The notes under the pieces are model-generated. The model ran no database searches, was not told where the DNA came from, and saw only the letters and a program-made list of their open reading frames with translations. Source: DASQGA01 sp963722715 (GTDB taxonomy: Bacteria > Actinomycetota > Thermoleophilia > Gaiellales > Gaiellaceae). From it: a stretch of 64,000 bases of DNA. The position numbers and the translations under genes are program-made. The stretch covers positions 155,455 to 219,454 of the forward strand of contig CAVROA010000004.1 in the NCBI GenBank assembly GCA_963722715.1. The letters run 5' to 3'. Within the stretch, counting starts at the first letter, position 1; each line of letters begins with the position of its first letter. Shown piece by piece: positions 46,581 to 55,172 of this stretch.

Positions 46581-47072
46581 TTGTCTGCGGTCCTCGCAGC
46601 GGCCGTCCAGCGCGCCGCGAGCATTAGTGACGAGCGCACACTCGCAGACCTCCGCCGAGACGTCGACGACGAGATCGACGAGGCGGTCCACAGCCTGGAC
46701 TTCCGCGAGCGCGCGATCGCCTTTCGCGCCATCGGCCAGCTTCGCTTCGCGCAGAAGACCGAGATGCTCCGTCGCGGCCTCGACGATGACAGTCCCGCGT
46801 GCCGGGGCTCAGCCCTGCTCTCCCTGGAGCTTCTATCCCGGACTCATCCAGGGCCGGTCAACGGCGTTCGCCCCCGGCTGCATACGCTCGCAAACGGCGA
46901 TCCGAACGGAGCGGTTCGCCGTCTAGCTGTGCTCTGTCTGAAGAACGGGTCGGCGACCCAGGACACCATGACTCTCCTCTCGCACATCGCCGAAGGGGAC
47001 GAGGATCAGGAGGTCGCCCGTGCCGCCGCGGCTGTGCTCCGCGCTCTGAAGCAGAAGGCCGCGGCCAAGTAG
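46581..47072 (+). CDS. HEAT-repeat-like helical protein of unknown function
   Basis: 163 residues from TTG 46581, directly after the citrate synthase stop with no gap. The sequence is a series of short paired helices (LDFRERAIAFRAIGQLRF, CRGSALLSLELLSRTHPG, NGAVRRLAVLCLKNG, EVARAAAAVLRALKQK), which resemble HEAT-type repeats used for protein binding. No catalytic motif. Immediate coupling to citrate synthase is notable but its role is unknown. Confidence 0.65.
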   Translation: MSAVLAAAVQRAASISDERTLADLRRDVDDEIDEAVHSLDFRERAIAFRAIGQLRFAQKTEMLRRGLDDDSPACRGSALLSLELLSRTHPGPVNGVRPRLHTLANGDPNGAVRRLAVLCLKNGSATQDTMTLLSHIAEGDEDQEVARAAAAVLRALKQKAAAK

Positions 47073-47096
47073 GGGCCGGGCGAGCCAGCCCGGCAG

Positions 47097-47273
47097 CTAG
47101 TGCGAGCAGGGACAGACCCGGCCGCGTTCCACGAACCTGCGGCACGAGGGGCAGCGCATGTCTGTCTGGCGCCGCTCGAGGGCGTGCAAACGCATTCCCA
47201 GCCACAGCATCGCGACCCCGACGCCGCCGACGATCGTCAGCTGGCCGAGGATCTGGGGGTCGAGGGTTTCCAT
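47097..47273 (-). CDS. small membrane-anchored zinc-ribbon protein
   Basis: 58 residues, preceded by an AAGGAGG ribosome site six bases before ATG 47273. An N-terminal single hydrophobic helix (ILGQLTIVGGVGVAMLWLG) leads to a basic linker and a zinc-ribbon-like end (MRCPSCRRFV, then GRVCPCSH) with two Cys pairs. It starts 12 bases after the end of xerD on the same strand, so it is probably co-transcribed with the recombinase genes. No family recognised. Confidence 0.68.
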   Translation of the reverse strand: METLDPQILGQLTIVGGVGVAMLWLGMRLHALERRQTDMRCPSCRRFVERGRVCPCSH

Positions 47274-47284
47274 GTGCGCCTCCT

Positions 47285-48178
47285 TCAGGGACGCGTCCGC
47301 CGTGCGTGCGGATGTGTACTGAAGTAGGTGTCTCGTCGGCGGCGTTCCGAAACGTGCGTGTAGATCTCGGTGGTGCCGAGGTCGGCGTGCCCCAGCATCT
47401 CCTGGACGCTGCGCAGGTCGGCGCCGCCCTCGAGCAGGTGGGTGGCGAAGGAGTGGCGGAGCAGGTGCGGGTGCACGCGTCCGGGCTCCAACCCCGCCTT
47501 CGACGCGACCCGGCGAAGGATGAAGAACGCTCCTGCCCGGGTCAGCGCCCCGCCCTGCGCGTTCAGGAAGAGCTCCGGTCTGTGGCGGCGGTCGAGGTGC
47601 GGTCTGCCGTGGGCCAGGTACCGCCGAAGCGCAGCGACCGCGTGCCCCCCGATCGGGACGATCCGCTCCTTGTCGCCCTTCCCCACACAGCGGACGAGCC
47701 GGTTCTCGAGGTCGACGCCGCCCCGCTCGAGCCCGACGGCCTCGCCGACTCGCAGACCAGCGCCGTACAGGAGCTCGACTAGTGCGTGATCCCGCCGCGC
47801 GCGCGGAGTCGTCCCGTCGGCGGCCGTGATCAGGCGCTCCACCTCTCCCGGCGAGAGCGTGCGAGGCAGCTTCCGGCGGCGGCGTGGGAGGTCGACGTCA
47901 GCAGCCGGGTTGTCCGCCCGGACGCCGAGAAGCGCCAGGTGGCGGTAGAAGGACCGCGCGGCGGCCGCGCGCCGAGCAATCGACGAGGCAGCTTGCCCAC
48001 GCCCTCGCAGATCGGCCAGCCAACCCTCGATCTCCTCCTGGCCGGCGCGCACCGGTGACTTGCCGAGGAACGTGGTCAGATCGGCGAGGTCGCGCCGGTA
48101 GGCGTCCACGGTGCGCGGAGCCCGCCGGGCCGTGAGCAGGGCCAGGAAGCTCTCTACCTGGGGGTCGAGATCAGGCAC
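47285..48178 (-). CDS. xerD: tyrosine recombinase XerD
   Basis: 297 residues from GTG 48178. The N-terminal core-binding domain begins VESFLALLTARRAPRTVDAYRRDL. The catalytic set is GAGLRVGEAVGL (Arg), GKGDKERIVPIG (Lys), HPHLLRHSFATHLLEGG (His and Arg), LGHADLGTTEIYTHV (His and Tyr). It resolves chromosome dimers at dif with XerC. Its start overlaps the upstream xerC by eight bases, which is uncommon because the two genes are generally unlinked. Which of the two is C or D is a guess from similarity. Confidence 0.88.
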   Translation of the reverse strand: MPDLDPQVESFLALLTARRAPRTVDAYRRDLADLTTFLGKSPVRAGQEEIEGWLADLRGRGQAASSIARRAAAARSFYRHLALLGVRADNPAADVDLPRRRRKLPRTLSPGEVERLITAADGTTPRARRDHALVELLYGAGLRVGEAVGLERGGVDLENRLVRCVGKGDKERIVPIGGHAVAALRRYLAHGRPHLDRRHRPELFLNAQGGALTRAGAFFILRRVASKAGLEPGRVHPHLLRHSFATHLLEGGADLRSVQEMLGHADLGTTEIYTHVSERRRRDTYFSTHPHARRTRP

Positions 48179-49043
48179 GGGGGTGGGCGTGGTCGTACAC
48201 GGCGCGGAGGCGGCGCGCGTCGACATGGCTGTAGATCTGCGTCGTGGAGAGCGAGGCGTGCCCGAGGAGCTCCTGGATCGTACGAAGGTCTGCGCCGCCT
48301 TCGAGCAGATGCGTGGCGAAAGCGTGTCGAAGCTGATGTGGGTTCGGAAGGACGCGACGCAGGGTCGAGGTGTCCAACGGCCGCCCCCGCGCCGAGAGAA
48401 AGAGCCGGTTCTCGGCGCCACGTGCGAGCGAAGGACGGGCGTGCTCCAGGTACCTCCCGAGCCGGAAGGCGGCCTCTTCTCCGAGAGGCACGGCTCGTTC
48501 CTTCTCGCCCTTCCCTCGTACGAGAACCAGCTCCTGCTCGAAATCCACGTCGGCGAGGTTCAGGTCGGCCACTTCCTGCGCGCGGAGACCGGCCGAGTAG
48601 ACGAGCTCGAAGAGCGCCCGGTTTCGAAGGGCGAGGGGCCCGTCGCCTTCGAGATCCTCCAGGAGCGCCTCCGTCTCGGGACCGGTCGGCGACCGGGGGA
48701 GCCGCCGGCGCCGCTTGCCTCCGAGCGCCAGCTCCGGGACGTGCTGGGGCCCGAGGACGGCCCTCAGGAGCGCGCGTACGGCGGCGAGCTTGCGGGCGAC
48801 CGTAGTGCTGGCGAGCTTGCGGGGCTCGCGGCCGGGGCGGTCGCCACCCACCTTGGCCGCGTAGCGGGCGAGTGCACGTGCATCGACCTCCTCGAGCGCG
48901 AGCCGGCTCTCGCGAAGCCATTCCGAGAACTCGTTCAGGTCGCCGCGGTAGGCGCGGCGTGTCGCGTCGGAAAGGGCCGGGCTCGACAAGAAACGCTCGA
49001 TGGCCGTGCTGGTCTCCACGGCAGGCAATTCCCGGCGCGCCAT
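48171..49043 (-). CDS. xerC: tyrosine recombinase XerC
   Basis: 290 residues. N-terminal domain TAIERFLSSPALSDATRRAYRGDL. Catalytic residues sit in SAGLRAQEVADL, GKGEKERAVPLG, PHQLRHAFATHLLEGG and LGHASLSTTQIYSHV. The stretch before the HxxR motif (STLRRVLPNPHQLRH) is about ten residues shorter than in the neighbouring XerD. An adjacent Xer pair may come from tandem duplication or specialisation. It overlaps xerD by eight bases. The 5' end is divergent from the DUF2071 gene with a 14-base gap. Confidence 0.85.
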   Translation of the reverse strand: MARRELPAVETSTAIERFLSSPALSDATRRAYRGDLNEFSEWLRESRLALEEVDARALARYAAKVGGDRPGREPRKLASTTVARKLAAVRALLRAVLGPQHVPELALGGKRRRRLPRSPTGPETEALLEDLEGDGPLALRNRALFELVYSAGLRAQEVADLNLADVDFEQELVLVRGKGEKERAVPLGEEAAFRLGRYLEHARPSLARGAENRLFLSARGRPLDTSTLRRVLPNPHQLRHAFATHLLEGGADLRTIQELLGHASLSTTQIYSHVDARRLRAVYDHAHPRA

Positions 49044-49057
49044 AGGCTTCCTGCCGG

Positions 49058-49717
49058 ATGCGGCTTCGCCTGGAGATTCGGGACCTCCTCCTGGCGAGCT
49101 GGGAAACCGACCGGGAGTCGGTGGAACGGGCGCTTCCGCCCCAGCTCGAGCCCGCCGACATCGAGGGTCGCTTCCTCATCACCGCGGTCTGCATGCGAGT
49201 TCGCGGCGGTCGCCTCGGGCGCTTTCCGGTCCCGCGCTTCTCGCAGCTGAACCTGCGGACCTACTGCACGTGGCACGGTGAGCCGGCGGTGTTCTTCGTC
49301 CGCGCGCACGTGACGCCGCTCGGGATGGGCGGAGCGTTCCTCGGAGCGCCGTACCGCCCCAGCCTGCTCCGCTTCCGGAAAGGCTTCGTCAGTGCCCCAG
49401 GCCTCGGCCTTTTCATGCGGTACGAGCTCCGAGGCAACGCCGAGCCCGGCTCCCTGGGGCGCCACGAGCTCGGCATCTTCGAGGCGGGAGGCCTCCGCGC
49501 AGTACGTGTCAAGAGGGATTCAGCCTCGTGGCGGCGGGCCGAGCCCGTTGGCGTGCTGCAGACCGACGTACTCCTCGCACTCGGCTTCGACGTCCGGGGT
49601 GCGCCCGAGCTCCTCTACGCGCCGGAAACATCCTTTGAGACCGACGTGCCCGCCCGCCGGCTGGAAGCTAACCGCTCCGCGGGAGCGCCGGCCGGCGAGC
49701 CCGGGCGCGTAGGATAG
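49058..49717 (+). CDS. DUF2071 (YqjF-like) family protein
   Basis: 219 residues. LLLASWETDRESVERALPPQLEP matches the family's opening (W-x3-P..LPPGLEP), FPVPRFSQLNLRTYC and VFFVRAHVTPLGMGGAFLGAPYRPS are its central strands, and a low-complexity Ala/Gly/Pro tail follows. An acetoacetate-decarboxylase-like beta fold is known for the family. Function unknown. It is divergent from xerC and 41 bases before pckA. Confidence 0.8.
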   Translation: MRLRLEIRDLLLASWETDRESVERALPPQLEPADIEGRFLITAVCMRVRGGRLGRFPVPRFSQLNLRTYCTWHGEPAVFFVRAHVTPLGMGGAFLGAPYRPSLLRFRKGFVSAPGLGLFMRYELRGNAEPGSLGRHELGIFEAGGLRAVRVKRDSASWRRAEPVGVLQTDVLLALGFDVRGAPELLYAPETSFETDVPARRLEANRSAGAPAGEPGRVG

Positions 49718-49758
49718 TTGCGGTTTGTCGGCAACAACTCCACGGTAGGAGAGGCGAA

Positions 49759-51351
49759 GTGGCGATCATGACTCCCAAAGGCTCGGGGCTCGAGGACCAC
49801 GGCTTTTCGCCGCGCGGCCGCGTCTTCTGGAATCCGACCACCGCCCTCCTCTACACCCATTCCCTTCTGAACGGGGAGGGGAAGCTGGCCGAAGGCGGCC
49901 CGATCGTGGTCGACACGGGCCGGTTCACGGGCCGCTCGCCGAAGGACAAGTTCATCGTCAAGGAGCCCGAGTCCGAGGACAGGATCGGCTGGGGCGCCGT
50001 CAACCAGCCGATCGAAGAGGAGTCGTTCGAAGGGCTCCGCGAGAAGGTGATCGCCTACCTCGAGGAGCAGGAGACGATCTACGTCACGGACGCCTACGCC
50101 GGAGCGGATCCCGCACATCGGATCGGCGTGCGGGTCGTCACCGCTCACCCTTACCACGCACTCTTCTCCAAGACGATGTTCATCGAGCCGGACGCGGACG
50201 AGCTGGCCGGCTTCGAGCCCGATGCGCTGGTGTTACACGCGCCGGGGGTCGAGGCGAGCCCGGAAGAGGACGGAACGCGAACGGAGACGTTCGTCGTTCT
50301 CCACCCCTCGCGAAGCGAGGTGGTGATCGGGGGGACGTACTACGGCGGCGAGATCAAGAAATCGATCTTCTCGCTCATGAACGACCGGCTGCCGCTCGAA
50401 GGCGTGCTGCCCATGCACTGCTCGGCGAACGTCGACCACGAAGGCAAAGTCGCGATCTTTTTCGGGCTGTCGGGAACCGGAAAGACGACGCTGTCGGCCG
50501 ACGCTGAGCGGTACTTGATCGGCGACGACGAGCACGGTTGGGGCGACCAGGGCGTCTTCAACATCGAGGACGGCTGCTACGCGAAGGTGATTCGCCTCTC
50601 GGCGGAGGCCGAGCCCGAGATCTTCCGGATGACGAGGACGTACGGAACGGTGCTCGAAAACGTCATCGTGGACGAGGAGGGCGTGCTCGACCTCGACGAC
50701 GATTCGAAGACCGAGAACACGCGCGCGGCCTACAAGCTCGAGCAGATCGAGCACGCGCTCCCGGCCAGGCGGGCCGGCCACCCGAGCTCGGTGGTGTTCT
50801 TGACGGCCGACGCCTTCGGGATCCTGCCCCCGATCGCGCGCCTCTCGAGGGATCAGGCCCTTTTCTACCTCCTCTCCGGGTTCACGGCCAAGCTCGCGGG
50901 CACGGAGATCGGCGTCGACGAGCCTCAACCGACCTTCTCCGCCTGCTTCGGGGCTCCCTTCCTGCCCCAGCCCCCGTCGGTCTACGCCCGCCTGCTCGGC
51001 GAGAAGCTCGACGAGCACGGTTCGACGGTCTGGCTCGTGAACACAGGCTGGACAGGAGGCCCGTTCGGCGAAGGGGAGCGCATGCCGATCGCCGCGACCC
51101 GCGCGCTCCTTCGCGCCGCGCTCGCGGGCGAGCTCGACGAGGGCGACTACCGGACCGACGAGCTCTTCGGGTTCGAGGTTCCGCTGGAGGTGCCGGGGGT
51201 GGATTCGCGCCTGCTCGATCCGCGAGCTACGTGGCGAGACCCGGAGGCCTACGACGAGAAGGCCCGGTACCTGGCCGGGAAGTTCCGCGAGAACTTCGAG
51301 AAGTTCGAGGACGTGGACCCGGCCCTCCGGGACGCGGGCCCGAGACTCTAG
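49759..51351 (+). CDS. pckA: phosphoenolpyruvate carboxykinase (ATP)
   Basis: 530 residues from GTG 49759 behind an AGGAGAGG site. VVDTGRFTGRSPKDKFIV is the usual oxaloacetate-binding region; the PEPCK-specific kinase loop is FFGLSGTGKTTLSADAER; metal ligands lie in HCSANVDHEGKVA and IGDDEHGWGDQGVFNIEDGCYAK. VNTGWTGGPFGEGERM closes the active site. It makes PEP from oxaloacetate with ATP. Actinobacteria more often carry the GTP-dependent enzyme, so the ATP type is worth noting. It precedes the succinate dehydrogenase genes by 75 bases. Confidence 0.96.
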   Translation: MAIMTPKGSGLEDHGFSPRGRVFWNPTTALLYTHSLLNGEGKLAEGGPIVVDTGRFTGRSPKDKFIVKEPESEDRIGWGAVNQPIEEESFEGLREKVIAYLEEQETIYVTDAYAGADPAHRIGVRVVTAHPYHALFSKTMFIEPDADELAGFEPDALVLHAPGVEASPEEDGTRTETFVVLHPSRSEVVIGGTYYGGEIKKSIFSLMNDRLPLEGVLPMHCSANVDHEGKVAIFFGLSGTGKTTLSADAERYLIGDDEHGWGDQGVFNIEDGCYAKVIRLSAEAEPEIFRMTRTYGTVLENVIVDEEGVLDLDDDSKTENTRAAYKLEQIEHALPARRAGHPSSVVFLTADAFGILPPIARLSRDQALFYLLSGFTAKLAGTEIGVDEPQPTFSACFGAPFLPQPPSVYARLLGEKLDEHGSTVWLVNTGWTGGPFGEGERMPIAATRALLRAALAGELDEGDYRTDELFGFEVPLEVPGVDSRLLDPRATWRDPEAYDEKARYLAGKFRENFEKFEDVDPALRDAGPRL

Positions 51352-51426
51352 AACCGGCCCTCCTCCAGCTCGCAGCGGTCGTTACGAGGCCGCTGCGCGC
51401 GTCCGATCAGATAGCGTCCGTCCCCG

Positions 51427-53109
51427 GTGGAGGCCAAGCACGACGTGCTGGTGGTGGGCGCCGGCTGTGCCGGCATGCGCGCCGCCATCGAAGCCCACGA
51501 CGGCGGGGCGGACGTGGCGATCGTCTCCAAGATCCACCCGGTGAGAAGCCACTCGGGCGCCGCCGAAGGCGGAATCAACGCGGCGCTTGGAAACGCGTCC
51601 GACGACAATCCGGAGAAACACGCCTTCGACACAGTCAAGGGCTCCGACTACCTGGGTGACCAGGATGCGATCGAGGTGCTCTGCATGGAGGCGCCGAACG
51701 ACGTCTACCAGCTCGAGCACTGGGGCGCGATCTTCTCGCGCACCGAGGACGGGCGGATCGCACAGCGGCCCTTCGGGGCCGCAGGCGAGCCGCGAACCGC
51801 CTATGCCGCCGACATCACCGGCCATGTCCTGATCCACGTCCTGTACGAGCAGGTCATGAAACGGGACCTCCAGGTCTACGAGGAGTATTTCGCCTGGCAG
51901 CTGGTCGAGGACGACGGCCGGTGCCAGGGCGTCATCTGCTGGGACATCGTCGGCGGCGGCCTGAAGACGCTCGGCGGTAAGACGATCATCCTCGCGACTG
52001 GCGGCGCGGGACGGCTGTATCAGGGGACGACGAACGCGTACTCGTGCACCGGGGACGGGATGGCGATGGCCCTGCGACTCGGGGTGCCTCTGAAGGACAT
52101 GGAGATGATGCAGTTCCACCCGACCACGCTCTCGCCGACGGGCGTCCTCATCACCGAAGGGTGCCGCGGCGAGGGGGCGTATCTCCTGAACGGCGACGGC
52201 GAACGTTTCCTGAAGGAGTACGCGCCGAACGCGATGGAGCTTGCGAGCCGCGACGTGATCTCGCGGGCGGAGCAGACCGAGATCGACGAGGGGCGTGGGG
52301 TGGACGGCAACGTCCTCCTCGACCTCCGCCATCTCGGTGCGGAGAAAATCATCGACCGCCTGCCCGGTACGCGCGAGCTCTCGATGGTCTTCGCCGGGAT
52401 CGACCCGATCCATGACCCGATTCCCGTTCGGCCCGGAGCGCACTACCACATGGGCGGCATCGACACGGATCTCGACGGCAAGACCTCGCTCGAGGGCCTC
52501 TACGCGGCCGGCGAGGTTGCGTGTGTGTCTGTGCACGGGGCGAACCGCCTGGGTGGGAACGCCCTCATGGAGACCATCACCTACGGCAAGCGCGCCGGGC
52601 GCGCTGCTGCCGACTGGGCGCTCTCGAACACGACCGTCACCGTGCCGGAGGGAGCCGTCTCGGATGCCGAGCGGGAGCTGGGCGGGATCCTCGACCGCAC
52701 CCAGGGCGAGCGGCCGCACGCGATCCGCGACGAGATGGCGCAGACGATGCACGAGAACTTCGGCGTCTTTCGCCGTGAAGACCAGATGCAGCGCCAGGGG
52801 GAGATCGTCGGTGCGCTTCGCGAGCGCTTCGAGCAGGTGGTCGTTGACGACAAGGGAACGGTCTTCAACAACGACGTCACCCAGGCGTTGGAGCTCGGAT
52901 ACCTGCTCGAGCTGAGCGCCTGCATGGTCGAGGCCGGGCTCGCGCGCAAGGAGAGCCGCGGCGCCCACGCCCGTCCCCACGACTACCCGGACCGGGACGA
53001 CGAGAACTACATGAAGCACACGATGATTCGCTGGGTCGACGACCGTCCTGAGCTGTCGTGGGCGCCCGTGCGCGTGACCAAATGGGAACCGATGGAGAGG
53101 ACGTACTGA
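51427..53109 (+). CDS. sdhA: succinate dehydrogenase/fumarate reductase flavoprotein subunit
   Basis: 560 residues from GTG 51427. The FAD loop is VLVVGAGCAGMRAAIEAHDGG, flavinylation region HPVRSHSGAAEGGINAALGN (His-Ser), substrate site FHPTTLSPTGVLITEGCRGEG, and the C-terminal HYHMGGIDTD/GANRLGGNALME motifs. The protein forms the dicarboxylate oxidation site, paired here with an SdhB and an SdhE subunit. No membrane anchor genes (SdhC/D) are present. A ribosome site is not evident. Confidence 0.95.
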   Translation: MEAKHDVLVVGAGCAGMRAAIEAHDGGADVAIVSKIHPVRSHSGAAEGGINAALGNASDDNPEKHAFDTVKGSDYLGDQDAIEVLCMEAPNDVYQLEHWGAIFSRTEDGRIAQRPFGAAGEPRTAYAADITGHVLIHVLYEQVMKRDLQVYEEYFAWQLVEDDGRCQGVICWDIVGGGLKTLGGKTIILATGGAGRLYQGTTNAYSCTGDGMAMALRLGVPLKDMEMMQFHPTTLSPTGVLITEGCRGEGAYLLNGDGERFLKEYAPNAMELASRDVISRAEQTEIDEGRGVDGNVLLDLRHLGAEKIIDRLPGTRELSMVFAGIDPIHDPIPVRPGAHYHMGGIDTDLDGKTSLEGLYAAGEVACVSVHGANRLGGNALMETITYGKRAGRAAADWALSNTTVTVPEGAVSDAERELGGILDRTQGERPHAIRDEMAQTMHENFGVFRREDQMQRQGEIVGALRERFEQVVVDDKGTVFNNDVTQALELGYLLELSACMVEAGLARKESRGAHARPHDYPDRDDENYMKHTMIRWVDDRPELSWAPVRVTKWEPMERTY

Positions 53110-53114
53110 GAGAC

Positions 53115-54221
53115 ATGGCCACCGAAGCTACGGCGTTCAAGCCCACCGCCACGATGGAGGTGGCGCTCAAGATCTGGCGCTACGACCCCGAGTCGGGCGA
53201 GCGGGCGCTGAAGCAGTACGAGGTCGACGCGCCCGAATGGTCGTGCCTCCTCGACGTGCTCGACCTGATCAAGGACCGCGTCGACGGAACGCTCGCCTAC
53301 CGCAAGAGCTGCCGGATGATGATCTGCGGCTCCTGCGGGATGCGCATGGATGGGCGCGCGATCCTCGCCTGCAAGGAGCGGATGAAGCCGATCGTCGAGA
53401 GCGGCCACGTGCCGGTCATCTCGGCGATGGGGAACATGCCGGTCCTCAAAGACCTCGTCGTCGACATGGATCCTTTCTGGTCGAAGATCAAGCGCATGAA
53501 GCCGTGGCTCGACACCGGCTACGAGGAGCCTCCCGAGCGGGAGTTCGAGCACACGCAGGAGGCGATGAACCCGATCCACAAGGAGGCGCTCTGCATCATG
53601 TGCGGGTGCTGCGTCTCCGAGTGCAACTCGATGGAGGCGGATCCGGAGTTCTTCGGCCCGGCGGCCCTTGCGAAGGGGTTCCGGTTCGTGGGCGACCCGC
53701 GCGAGCGCACGAAGGTGGAGCGCCTCGAGTCCTACAACGACGAGCACGGGATCTGGGACTGCACCCGGTGCTATTTCTGCAACGAGCGCTGCCCGAAGGG
53801 GGTCGACCCGCGTGATGCGATCGCGAAGCTCGGCGCCGAGTCGATCAAGGAGGGAATCGACCGGGACATGGGCGCGAAGCACGCGAAGTGGTTCATCCGC
53901 TCCGCCGAGACCATGGGCTGGCTCCGCGAGACCGAGCTGGTCCCAAAGACCCAGGGTGTCGTCGAAGCGATCAAGCAGACGAAGTTCGCGCTCTCGCTCC
54001 TCAAGGTCGGCAAGGTCCCGCTCCTGCCGCACGTGGCAGGCGAAGTCACCGAGGCGCGTGCGTTGCGTGAGCTGATCCAGACGCAGGGCCGGGACGGCGC
54101 CCTCGGGCATGTCCAGGGGGAGCGCGCGCTCGCGAGGATCGAGCACACGGAATCCGGCGGTGTGAGCCGTGACGCTCCCGAGGTGACTCCTGGTGAGCCT
54201 CCGTTGAGGGCGGAAGGATGA
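53115..54221 (+). CDS. sdhB: succinate dehydrogenase iron-sulfur subunit (type E, two [4Fe-4S]-like sites)
   Basis: 368 residues from ATG 53115, five bases after the sdhA stop. The N-terminal ferredoxin has SCRMMICGSCGMRMDGRAILAC for [2Fe-2S]. The next cluster is LCIMCGCCVSECNSM. The third site is CTRCYFCNERCPKG, which has an additional Cys compared with the canonical [3Fe-4S] site of SdhB, as in type E succinate:quinone reductases. A C-terminal extension of about 100 residues follows. It overlaps sdhE by four bases. Electrons pass from SdhA towards SdhE and quinone. Confidence 0.93.
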   Translation: MATEATAFKPTATMEVALKIWRYDPESGERALKQYEVDAPEWSCLLDVLDLIKDRVDGTLAYRKSCRMMICGSCGMRMDGRAILACKERMKPIVESGHVPVISAMGNMPVLKDLVVDMDPFWSKIKRMKPWLDTGYEEPPEREFEHTQEAMNPIHKEALCIMCGCCVSECNSMEADPEFFGPAALAKGFRFVGDPRERTKVERLESYNDEHGIWDCTRCYFCNERCPKGVDPRDAIAKLGAESIKEGIDRDMGAKHAKWFIRSAETMGWLRETELVPKTQGVVEAIKQTKFALSLLKVGKVPLLPHVAGEVTEARALRELIQTQGRDGALGHVQGERALARIEHTESGGVSRDAPEVTPGEPPLRAEG

Positions 54222-55102
54222 AAGTCGCCTACTACAAGGGCTGCCTCGCCTCGCTCTCGGCGAAGGAGCTCGATTCCTCAACGCAGGCGCTCGCTCCGAA
54301 ACTCGGGATCGAGCTCGAGGAGCTCGACTCGGTCACCTGCTGTGGCGCCGGCGACATCCACGAGGCCGAGCCCGACTACTACCTGCATCTGAACGCGCGC
54401 ATCCTTGCCTATGCAGAGGCCACCGGCGCGGAGACGCTCATGACGATTTGCAACGTCTGCACGCTCAACCTCCGCCAGGCCAACTTCATGCTTCAGAACG
54501 ACGATGCGCTTCGGAAACGGGTCAGCGAGAACCTCGAACGCGTCGGGGCGCCGCCCTACTCGGGCGGGGTCGAGGTGAAGCACTTCCTGTGGCTGATCGC
54601 GCAGGGCGACGGGTACGACCGGTTGAAGGAAGTCGCGCACAAGGGCCTCAAGGGCCTGAAGGTCGCACCCTTCTACGGCTGTCAGATCCTGCGCCCCTCG
54701 AAGCTCATGGGGTTCGAGAACCCCGACAAGCCGTGGTCGCTCGAGGCGATCATCGAAGCCTGCGGCGGCGAGCCGATCGACTACCCGGCCAAGATCAAGT
54801 GCTGCGGGTTTCCGATCATTCAGGCGCGCGAGGAAACGGCCCTCGGCGAGCTGATCCAGCCGATCGAGCAGTCGCTCGAGGCCGGTGCGGATGCGATGGT
54901 GACTCCGTGCCCGCTCTGCCACCTGTCGCTCGACGCCTGGCAGCAGAAGCTCGAGGCGTCGACTGGGAAGCGCTACCAGATGCCGATCCTGCACCTCTCG
55001 CAGCTGATCGGAGTCGCGGCGGGGCTCGAGGACTCGGAGCTCAAGTTCAAGCGCCATGTCGTGCCGGTGACGCCCATCCTGGAGAAGCTCGAGGCGCCGT
55101 AG
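54218..55102 (+). CDS. CCG-domain subunit SdhE (HdrB-like) of type E succinate dehydrogenase
   Basis: 294 residues with two CCG modules. The first has YYKGCLAS, VTCCGAGDIHE and TICNVCTLN; the second has FYGCQILRP, IKCCGFPII and TPCPLCHLS. These bind iron-sulfur clusters in heterodisulfide reductase HdrB and in SdhE proteins of archaea and Campylobacter-type enzymes. No transmembrane helix is visible, so membrane contact is likely peripheral. Overlaps sdhB (ATGA). With sdhA and sdhB it is a complete A-B-E set; the name sdhE is avoided as symbol because it also denotes a flavinylation factor. Confidence 0.92.
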   Translation: MKVAYYKGCLASLSAKELDSSTQALAPKLGIELEELDSVTCCGAGDIHEAEPDYYLHLNARILAYAEATGAETLMTICNVCTLNLRQANFMLQNDDALRKRVSENLERVGAPPYSGGVEVKHFLWLIAQGDGYDRLKEVAHKGLKGLKVAPFYGCQILRPSKLMGFENPDKPWSLEAIIEACGGEPIDYPAKIKCCGFPIIQAREETALGELIQPIEQSLEAGADAMVTPCPLCHLSLDAWQQKLEASTGKRYQMPILHLSQLIGVAAGLEDSELKFKRHVVPVTPILEKLEAP

Positions 55103-55117
55103 ACCACCGAGAAAACA

Positions 55118-55149
55118 CCGGCCCGGCCTCCCTGGGGAAACCGGGCCGG
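55118..55149 (+). terminator. hairpin after the succinate dehydrogenase operon
   Basis: CCGGCCCGG (55118-55126) and CCGGGCCGG (55141-55149) form a perfect nine-base stem with a 14-base loop, 16 bases after the stop. No clear T run follows, so it could be a terminator or a 3' stabilising stem. Confidence 0.55.
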
Positions 55150-55172
55150 GCAGTACCCCTCCGGAGAGAGAG

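Noticed and set aside
47285..49043. Tyrosine recombinases as part of an integrated element
   Set aside because: Both have Xer-type length and motifs, no attachment repeats, tRNA or phage genes lie nearby, and the flanks are central-metabolism genes.
51382..53019. Minus-strand open frame of 545 codons opposite sdhA
   Set aside because: Composition is that of antisense GC-rich coding sequence and the plus strand is a clear flavoprotein.
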